Shown piece after piece: positions 1 to 4,887 of a stretch of 9,084 nucleotides of DNA. Within the stretch, counting starts at the first letter, position 1. Each line of letters begins with the position of its first letter. A program made the position numbers and the translations under genes. The notes beneath the pieces are model-generated. The model made no database searches, was not told the DNA's origin, and saw only the letters and a program-made list of their open reading frames with translations. The stretch comes from Desulfurococcales archaeon (lineage in GTDB: Archaea > Thermoproteota > Thermoprotei_A > Sulfolobales > AG1), in NCBI GenBank assembly GCA_026990885.1, contig JALXCO010000018.1, forward strand, positions 1-9,084, in the 5' to 3' direction.

Positions 1-1788
1 GGAGGTCCCTATTCAAGCTCTAATCCAGGCAATATATGGGGCGTATTTGCTGCCGGTGCGCTCAATCGTGATGACACCGTAGCGTTCTTTAGCTCTGGAG
101 AGGTTGTCGAATGGCCTGAACCCCCCAGTGAGTGGCCATTCAACAACACCTATCCTAAAACTTATACTAAGCCGGACTTCACATTGCCAGGGGTCCTTGT
201 GATTGGGGGCCACATAAGATCTGAGTTTCTAGCTATAGGCTCAGGTACCAGTGCTTCAGCACCTCTTTTAGCTGGTACTATAGCATTAATAATTGAGGCT
301 TTAGGGTTTCAGTATACTGTTGAGGAAATATATGGCATCCTCTATAGGACTGTTCAGTTTAGACCTACCAATGATTTAGACAAGATCAGATTCGGTAACG
401 GTGTAGTTAACACTTTTAAAGCTGTAGCTCTAGCCAAGGGTTATGAGTTGCGTGAATTCAATCTTTCCGTTGACAAGGATAAATTCCTGGTTGGTGATAG
501 GGGCACTGTTACTGTAGAGGGATATAATGGGAGGTTTTCCCTTCTCTTCGACGATCAGGTATTTATAGGTAGAAATGGTGAAGGCACATTTGAGGTGCCG
601 CCATCAGATTACGGCCCACACTATATACATGCGTATAGTCTCTCAAACGGTGTTTATGGCTATACAAGGGTGTCTGTTGACGCATCAATAGAGGTGTCGA
701 TCGACAATGCTGTATCTGGCGATCAGGTTCTGGTTACTTTAAACGGCTTTCCAATGGCCACACTAGCTATGGTTAGGTATTCTGATCCCGCTCAAGCCAT
801 AATTTTCGGTAGGGCTCTAGCTGGGCAGTTGATAGATCTGGTTATAATAGGCCTGAGAGGTTTCGGATTTACATTTGTTTTCGCTCCGTTCGTGCAGAAG
901 TCAAGGAGCATATATGTAGAGGCTTCGGACCTTTCGGGGCTGGTTAGGACATCTACACTAGTTACTATATCGCCGCCCACAATACCTGTGGGTGGTGAGA
1001 TCGCTCAGGTTAGAACATTTGGTGATTTCCAGATTATAGTTGCTGGTCCTTCAACAGTTAATATCGGTGATCAGGCTAAGATATCTATCTATACCTTTGC
1101 TCAATTTGATCAGGATACATCTGAAAGAATGCTCATAGTCAATATATATAGGGTGGCTAACGGGGATGTGGAGCTTGTTAATGTAGTTAATACATCCGAT
1201 CTGAATGTGACCATCACGCTTGAGTCTGATGAAAGGGCTAGATATGTGCTATGGATCAGGGCTGATATAGGATCTCGATCATCGTTTATGGTTCATACGG
1301 TAGAGTTTGTTGAGTCGCTGGAGAATAGGGTTCTCGGGATTGTTTCGCCGATTATTCAACCATTATCTAGTGAGATTGAATCAATTAGATCTGATATTGA
1401 TCAATTTAGATCAAATCTACAAGATTTCGGCGATGAGATAAGCAGAATAAATGAGCTGAATAGCGAGCTTCAAGATAGAATAGAGAATTTGGCGGAAGAG
1501 CTTAGAGGAGCGTTTGAACGGATCAATAATGCTGATGCCAGATTGAATAAGCTGTCTAGCCAGCAGGAAACATTAGCTACCCAAATTACGGATTTGAGAA
1601 GCACGCTTAGAGAGCTGGAGGCTGATGTATCTGATGCGAGAGACACGCTAGATACGCTTTTGCAGGATATAAGCTCGTTGAAGGAGTCGCAGACCATGAT
1701 AAATAATGTTATGATTGTTGCTATGGTTAATCTTATTATAGCTCTTGCGGCCTTAGTGATGGCTGCTAGATCAATCGTTAGAAGATAG
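1..1788 (+). CDS. Subtilisin-like (S8) surface serine protease with coiled-coil stalk and C-terminal membrane anchor, 5' partial
   Basis: The frame is open from the first base, so the gene begins outside the window; 595 residues and a TAG stop are visible. The start of the visible part reads like the second half of a subtilase domain: an alanine/glycine-rich strand with FFSSG near residue 36, a KPDFTLPGV segment (the usual KPD..APG), and GTSASAP, whose Ser at bases 250-252 is the expected nucleophile. The catalytic Asp and His lie upstream and cannot be checked. After about base 450 come roughly three beta-rich, probably Ig-like regions (about 450-1310), then an uninterrupted coiled coil (1366-1701), a hydrophobic segment of about 20 residues (about 1705-1770) and a short Arg-containing tail. 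This suggests an extracellular protease held on the membrane by a stalk, broadly like the S-layer-associated proteases of Desulfurococcales. Family assignment is firm; the TTG at 184 lies inside the catalytic domain and is not the start. Substrate is unknown. Confidence 0.9.
   Translation, partial: GGPYSSSNPGNIWGVFAAGALNRDDTVAFFSSGEVVEWPEPPSEWPFNNTYPKTYTKPDFTLPGVLVIGGHIRSEFLAIGSGTSASAPLLAGTIALIIEALGFQYTVEEIYGILYRTVQFRPTNDLDKIRFGNGVVNTFKAVALAKGYELREFNLSVDKDKFLVGDRGTVTVEGYNGRFSLLFDDQVFIGRNGEGTFEVPPSDYGPHYIHAYSLSNGVYGYTRVSVDASIEVSIDNAVSGDQVLVTLNGFPMATLAMVRYSDPAQAIIFGRALAGQLIDLVIIGLRGFGFTFVFAPFVQKSRSIYVEASDLSGLVRTSTLVTISPPTIPVGGEIAQVRTFGDFQIIVAGPSTVNIGDQAKISIYTFAQFDQDTSERMLIVNIYRVANGDVELVNVVNTSDLNVTITLESDERARYVLWIRADIGSRSSFMVHTVEFVESLENRVLGIVSPIIQPLSSEIESIRSDIDQFRSNLQDFGDEISRINELNSELQDRIENLAEELRGAFERINNADARLNKLSSQQETLATQITDLRSTLRELEADVSDARDTLDTLLQDISSLKESQTMINNVMIVAMVNLIIALAALVMAARSIVRR
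1366..1701 (+). other. Sixteen-heptad coiled-coil stalk region of the protease
   Basis: Translated in the protease frame, these 112 residues divide into sixteen consecutive heptads without a skip, for example RSDIDQF, RSNLQDF, GDEISRI, RSTLREL and LQDISSL. Position a is mostly Ile or Leu (Asn or Gln in three heptads) and position d mostly Leu (Ala or Phe in a few). Spacing of 3 then 4 fixes the register. Mostly Ile at a, Leu at d and one Asn at a are features known to favour parallel dimers; the oligomeric state here is inference. A membrane segment follows directly. Confidence 0.85.
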
Positions 1789-1806
1789 AGTATCGAAAAT
1801 ATAATA

Positions 1807-1816
1807 TTTATTTTTT
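1807..1816 (+). terminator. Possible T-rich terminator after the protease gene
   Basis: Eighteen bases after the protease stop codon there is a T-rich run (three T, one A, six T). Archaeal RNA polymerase often stops at such runs without a hairpin, and none is seen here. The run also encodes the last Lys codons and the stop of the convergent minus-strand frame, so its composition may simply reflect that. Confidence 0.35.
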
Positions 1817-2224
1817 AATCTTATCGATTACTTCTTTAAGCTTTATTAGATCTCTGTCGCTTTTTAGAACAATATCGTTTTCTACAACGTAGAATTCAAT
1901 ATCGTCTAAAGGGTTTTTTGGCGGGTCTGGTATCTCTCTGTAGGGTTTGCTTTTCCCTATATAGATCCAGGTGAGCTTTCCGTTTCTACGTATAATTCTA
2001 TACCAGTATTTGCCATAATATATGTATTTGTATCGTTTTCCGTCAGCGCCTTTTTTATATACTATGTGTATGGGCTTAAGATAAACGCGGTAGTGGCGTA
2101 TCTTATCGTTGTATTGGTATATGCTTCTTCTATAGTGATCCAGAATATCCTTTATAAGTCTATACCCATTTGGTATCCTGATCCCGATGTTTTCACCAGT
2201 GGTTATAGCTATGTAATAATAATT
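1808..2224 (-). CDS. Small Tyr/Lys-rich protein of unknown function, no standard start codon (possible pseudogene)
   Basis: The minus strand is open for 138 codons, from just after a TAA (2227-2225) to a TAA at 1810-1808. The product looks like a real protein: N-terminal third with a helix (GYRLIKDILDHYRRS), then an aromatic beta-hairpin-like core (YKYIYYGKYWYRIIRRNGK followed by TWIYIGK), a PDPP turn and a Lys/Asp-rich C-terminal helix. The hairpin ending in YIGK loosely resembles small archaeal DUF proteins with a Y.GK...YIGK pattern; this is a weak memory-based likeness. No ATG, GTG or TTG occurs in frame. A GGTGA ribosome-site match (2197-2193) sits before in-frame ATC (2188), ATC (2182) and ATA (2176) codons. 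Upstream, a TATA-like box near 2244-2252 would place transcription start near 2224. About a third of its Arg codons are CGN, more than in its neighbours. It may start at a non-standard codon, or be a recently decayed gene. It converges on the protease with 19 bp between stops. Confidence 0.5.
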   Translation of the reverse strand, partial: NYYYIAITTGENIGIRIPNGYRLIKDILDHYRRSIYQYNDKIRHYRVYLKPIHIVYKKGADGKRYKYIYYGKYWYRIIRRNGKLTWIYIGKSKPYREIPDPPKNPLDDIEFYVVENDIVLKSDRDLIKLKEVIDKIKK

Positions 2225-2243
2225 TTATTTAAGATAGCCATCA

Positions 2244-2252
2244 ATAATATAT
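2244..2252. promoter_or_regulatory. Possible shared TATA element between the minus-strand small gene and udp
   Basis: An AATATATT-type element lies between two divergent frames and reads as a TATA-like box on both strands. On the minus strand it follows CGAAA, which could act as a BRE. About 25 bp away in one direction is the first open codon of the minus-strand frame (2224); in the other is about 2272, which would give udp a leader of roughly 15 bases carrying its ribosome site. Inferred from spacing only. Confidence 0.35.
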
Positions 2253-2286
2253 TTCGATACATAACTAGTGGTTGTTTGGTGGGATT

Positions 2287-3108
2287 ATGAGTTCTGAAGA
2301 GCCATTGGTAGGTGAGAAAGTATATCATTTAATGGTTTCAAAAGGTGATGTAGCTAGGTATGTACTGCTTCCAGGAGACCCGGAGCGTGTGCCCCTTATA
2401 GCTAAGTATTGGGACTCGAGCAGAGAGGTAGCTAGGCATAGAGAGTATGTGGTTTATACAGGGAAATATAAAGGTGTGGATATATCTGCAGTGTCAACGG
2501 GTATCGGAGGTCCCTCCACAGCTATAGCTATCGAAGAGTTGCTTAGGGTGGGTTCAGATACTTTTATTAGGGTTGGCACTACAGGATCTCTTCATAGGGA
2601 TATAGAAATAGGGGATCTCATAATAACGCATTCGGCAATAAGGTTCGATGGGGCAAGCAGATCATATATATATCCAGAGTATCCAGCCTCTGCGAGTTAT
2701 GAGGTTGTTTTGGCGTTGGTTGAAGCCGCCGAATCTCTAGGGGCTAGGTATCATGTTGGGATTACGGCTAGTACAGATAGCTTCTACGTTGGTCAGGGTA
2801 GACCTGGGTTTAATGGATATAAGCCCTACTGGATCGATAATCTCGTTAGTGATCTGAAGAAAATAGGCGTTTTGAATTTTGAGATGGAAGCTTCCACCAT
2901 AATGACGCTATCAAATATCTATGGAGCTAGGTCTGGAGCCATATGTGCGGTTATAGCTAATAGGGAGACTGGTGAGTTCGTGCCTGGTGCTGGTGTTGAC
3001 CTAATGATTAAGGTTGCTAATGAGGCGGTTAGGCTACTTAATGAGTGGGATGATTTAAAGAGGAAGCATAACAAAAGATATTTTTATCCATCGCTTATCT
3101 ATAAATAG
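2287..3108 (+). CDS. udp: Uridine phosphorylase
   Basis: A 273-residue protein of the NP-I nucleoside phosphorylase family; it cleaves uridine (often deoxyuridine too) with phosphate to uracil and (deoxy)ribose-1-phosphate in cytosolic pyrimidine salvage. Visible family landmarks are the phosphate-site GDPERV (residues 30-35), HREY (51-54), STGIGGPST (70-78), RVGTTG (95-100), RFDGAS (119-124), TASTDSFY (160-167) and the nucleoside-binding EMEA (199-202). Gln170 and Arg172 match Gln166 and Arg168 of the E. coli enzyme, which contact uracil, so uridine is favoured over purine nucleosides. Length is close to the E. coli enzyme (253), with a C-terminal extension rich in Lys and aromatic residues. 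I chose ATG 2287 because GGTGGG (2278-2283) lies just before it; an in-frame TTG at 2272 would add five residues. The next gene follows after 47 bp on the same strand. Confidence 0.92.
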   Translation: MSSEEPLVGEKVYHLMVSKGDVARYVLLPGDPERVPLIAKYWDSSREVARHREYVVYTGKYKGVDISAVSTGIGGPSTAIAIEELLRVGSDTFIRVGTTGSLHRDIEIGDLIITHSAIRFDGASRSYIYPEYPASASYEVVLALVEAAESLGARYHVGITASTDSFYVGQGRPGFNGYKPYWIDNLVSDLKKIGVLNFEMEASTIMTLSNIYGARSGAICAVIANRETGEFVPGAGVDLMIKVANEAVRLLNEWDDLKRKHNKRYFYPSLIYK

Positions 3109-3117
3109 CTGTAGCTA

Positions 3118-3127
3118 GCTTTAAAAC
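3118..3127 (+). promoter_or_regulatory. Possible TATA box for the amidohydrolase-like gene
   Basis: In the 47-bp gap after udp, a GCTTTAAAAC sequence resembles a crenarchaeal TATA box. Initiation about 25 bp downstream would fall near 3148, giving a leader of only a few bases before ATG 3156. The gene could also be read through from udp. No experimental support. Confidence 0.35.
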
Positions 3128-3141
3128 GGATTAAGCTCTGC

Positions 3142-3147
3142 GGAGTG
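3142..3147 (+). promoter_or_regulatory. Ribosome binding site of the amidohydrolase-like gene
   Basis: GGAGTG lies eight bases before ATG 3156 and partly matches the crenarchaeal 16S 3' end. It supports this ATG as the start; no other in-frame start lies between the udp stop and this codon. Confidence 0.45.
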
Positions 3148-3155
3148 TTTTTCAG

Positions 3156-4262
3156 ATGAAGATACTTATTAGTGATATATCAATATTGACTATGTCTAAA
3201 AATATAGATCTATTTATCGAGAAAGGATACATCTACATATCAGACGGTATAATTAGAGCAGTTGGCGCGGGAGGTGTACCTCCTGAATATCAGTATGCTG
3301 AGCTGATAATCGACGGCAAAGGAAGGGTTGCTGTGCCAGGATACATCAATATGTCCCTATCGGCCCTTTTATACCCTATAAGGTTTAGGGATGTCAGCTA
3401 TCCTATTACTAAAAAGGATCTCGAGGAGTACTATAGTAGTTTAAGCTCGAATGATATTTATTATATTGCTTCATTGGCGTTTTCGGATCTGCTTTTAAAC
3501 GGGGTTACGTCAACCGTTAATATAGATCCGTTTATAGAGAATATAGTTAGCGCTTCTCTAAAGACAGGTATAAGGGTTATATCTGCCCCATATCAGCTTG
3601 CTTATGATAATCTAGATCATATGATTAGTGATCTAAATAGAAATTATAGGCGATGGCATGGATACGACAATAACATGGTTATGGTTTCAGCAACGATTTA
3701 TACAGATAAATATTATGAGGAGCTAAAGAGATCGGCGAACATAGATTATCCTATATTTGTTTATGGCGGCAGATGTGACAACCATCAATCAACTATACTA
3801 GTTGATCCCATCGATACGCAGAACTGCAACTATAATTTAAGTAACATTGTATTCACTATATCTAAGCTAGAGAAATGGAGGCCGAAAGCTCTGCTTGGCT
3901 TGGCTAATGATCCTTCATGGTCCCTTAATCATATCTATAGGTATCTAGCCGGGATGGGCTTTAGTTCTCTAGATATTATTGCTTCAACAACTGTGTGGGC
4001 ATCAAACAGTTTGAAGATTAATTCAGGAGTTATCGAGCCCGGGGCGCTGAGCGATATAGTTATCTATAAAATATATGAGCCTCCTGGATTGTTGATTGAT
4101 AGATCTATAGAGTCCATCTCAAAACTTCTCACCTTTGACACCCCTCCTATAGAGACGGTTATAGTTGGTAAGGATATAGTTGTTGATAATGGTGAGCTTT
4201 TAACTGTGGGTAGAGATCTATTTAGCAAGGCTATAAATAGGGTTAAGGATATATTAAGGTGA
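3156..4262 (+). CDS. Amidohydrolase-fold protein lacking the metal-binding HxH motif (likely pseudoenzyme)
   Basis: The 368-residue product aligns by eye with the TRZ/ATZ-type amidohydrolase family (SAH/MTA, guanine and cytosine deaminase relatives). It has the N-terminal beta strands ending in VAVPGYIN (58-65), a LLLNGVTSTVNID segment (112-124, usual GTTT..D), a D252 in GLANDPS (usual GTDG), GVIEPGALSDIVIY (291-304, usual G.I.PG..AD.V) and a closing FDTPPIETVIVGKDIVVDNG (327-346). The expected HTH after PG.IN is instead Met66-Ser67-Leu68-Ser69, so both first metal ligands are Ser. The region where the His before the AE motif belongs reads FVYGGRCD, with Tyr or Gly, and only four His exist in the protein, none in a ligand position. 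The protein is also shorter than the usual 400-450 residues. The frame is otherwise intact, so it is not plainly a dead gene. Its place after udp hints at a nucleoside-related role, as inference. Ends with TGA inside a GGTGA. Confidence 0.75.
   Translation: MKILISDISILTMSKNIDLFIEKGYIYISDGIIRAVGAGGVPPEYQYAELIIDGKGRVAVPGYINMSLSALLYPIRFRDVSYPITKKDLEEYYSSLSSNDIYYIASLAFSDLLLNGVTSTVNIDPFIENIVSASLKTGIRVISAPYQLAYDNLDHMISDLNRNYRRWHGYDNNMVMVSATIYTDKYYEELKRSANIDYPIFVYGGRCDNHQSTILVDPIDTQNCNYNLSNIVFTISKLEKWRPKALLGLANDPSWSLNHIYRYLAGMGFSSLDIIASTTVWASNSLKINSGVIEPGALSDIVIYKIYEPPGLLIDRSIESISKLLTFDTPPIETVIVGKDIVVDNGELLTVGRDLFSKAINRVKDILR
4258..4262 (+). promoter_or_regulatory. GGTGA ribosome-site match overlapping the amidohydrolase-like stop
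   Basis: GGTGA is a full match to the crenarchaeal anti-Shine-Dalgarno and contains the TGA stop of the gene before it, a common arrangement for coupled translation. Yet no ATG, GTG or TTG in the frame of the next gene follows until TTG 4308, 45 bases away, which is too far for this site. Either the next gene starts at a non-standard codon such as ATA 4275, or the match is chance. Confidence 0.4.
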
Positions 4263-4307
4263 TTAGTTTTAGTTATAACTAGATTTAGATATATTGCCAA
4301 CGCCGCC

Positions 4308-4850
4308 TTGAGCTCGTTGGTGGCGTATTTAGGTAGATACAATATTGATCCTAGTATAATCTCCGTATTAGCTATATCCATATCATTACTAGCCCCATTA
4401 GCCTCATACCTATATGGCGCCTTCTTCTTCATTGCTGTTGTTTTTTCATCAAGCTTTCTAGACGTACTGGACGGCATGTTAGCTAGGTATCTTGATAGGA
4501 CATCTAAACTAGGTTCATTTATAGATTCCTTTGGAGATCGCGTATCTGATTCAATGTATCTTCTTGGGCTATATTTTCTTGGAATTGACGCCATATATCT
4601 GTATTTAGGTTTGATCTCAACATTTCTCATCAGCTACATAAGATCTAAAGCGGAGTCTATAGGAATAAAAATGGAGGGAATAGGATTTATGGAGAGGGGC
4701 GAGCGCATCTTATTTATAATCCTACTAGCATTATTATCAGTATTTCTGGATACACGTATAGTTAACCTAATCTTTATCGCATATATAATATTAACCACAG
4801 CGACAGTAGTTCAAAGAATAATTTTCATAGTAAACAACGTTGGAAAGTAG
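4308..4850 (+). CDS. CDP-alcohol phosphatidyltransferase, probably archaetidylinositol-phosphate synthase
   Basis: An integral membrane enzyme that transfers an alcohol or alcohol phosphate onto a CDP-activated (archaetidyl) lipid. The full family signature D(x2)DG(x2)AR(x8)G(x3)D(x3)D is present: Asp52, Asp55, Gly56, Ala59, Arg60, Gly69, Asp73 and Asp77, which bind metal and the CDP group in known structures. About six hydrophobic segments fit the six-helix fold. The later MERGERIL stretch (about residues 128-135) resembles the inositol-phosphate-using branch, so archaetidylinositol-phosphate synthase is my best guess over other head groups. The start is doubtful. TTG 4308 is the only standard start after the previous stop and has no ribosome site, but the frame continues upstream to 4263, and the codons for ITRFRYIANAA extend the amphipathic helix that precedes the first membrane helix in this family. 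The real protein is therefore probably 10-15 residues longer. It shares its frame with the previous gene. Confidence 0.88.
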   Translation: MSSLVAYLGRYNIDPSIISVLAISISLLAPLASYLYGAFFFIAVVFSSSFLDVLDGMLARYLDRTSKLGSFIDSFGDRVSDSMYLLGLYFLGIDAIYLYLGLISTFLISYIRSKAESIGIKMEGIGFMERGERILFIILLALLSVFLDTRIVNLIFIAYIILTTATVVQRIIFIVNNVGK

Positions 4851-4887
4851 CCTTGATACTGTTTCAGCTTTGCGGTTTAAACCTGAC

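Noticed and set aside
2066..2290. Plus-strand hydrophobic frame of 74 codons that could be a small membrane protein.
   Set aside because: It is antisense to the more protein-like minus-strand frame, crosses the likely udp promoter and its start, and its hydrophobic look comes from Tyr, Lys and Ile codons read on the opposite strand. No ribosome site before its ATG.
4260..4262. TGA as a selenocysteine or other recoded codon joining two proteins.
   Set aside because: No SECIS-like hairpin seen nearby, Sec insertion is not known in this group, and a soluble amidohydrolase fused to a membrane lipid enzyme has no precedent I know. Initiation trouble is the simpler view.
4064..4630. Long minus-strand frame of 188 codons across the amidohydrolase-like gene end and the lipid enzyme.
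   Set aside because: It runs antisense through two well supported genes, including the CDP-alcohol signature, and its translation shows no domain.
4874..4883. Ten-base palindrome GGTTTAAACC in the gap between the convergent lipid and helicase genes.
   Set aside because: A perfect 10-base palindrome is expected several times by chance in 9 kb, and there is no T run beside it to make it a terminator.
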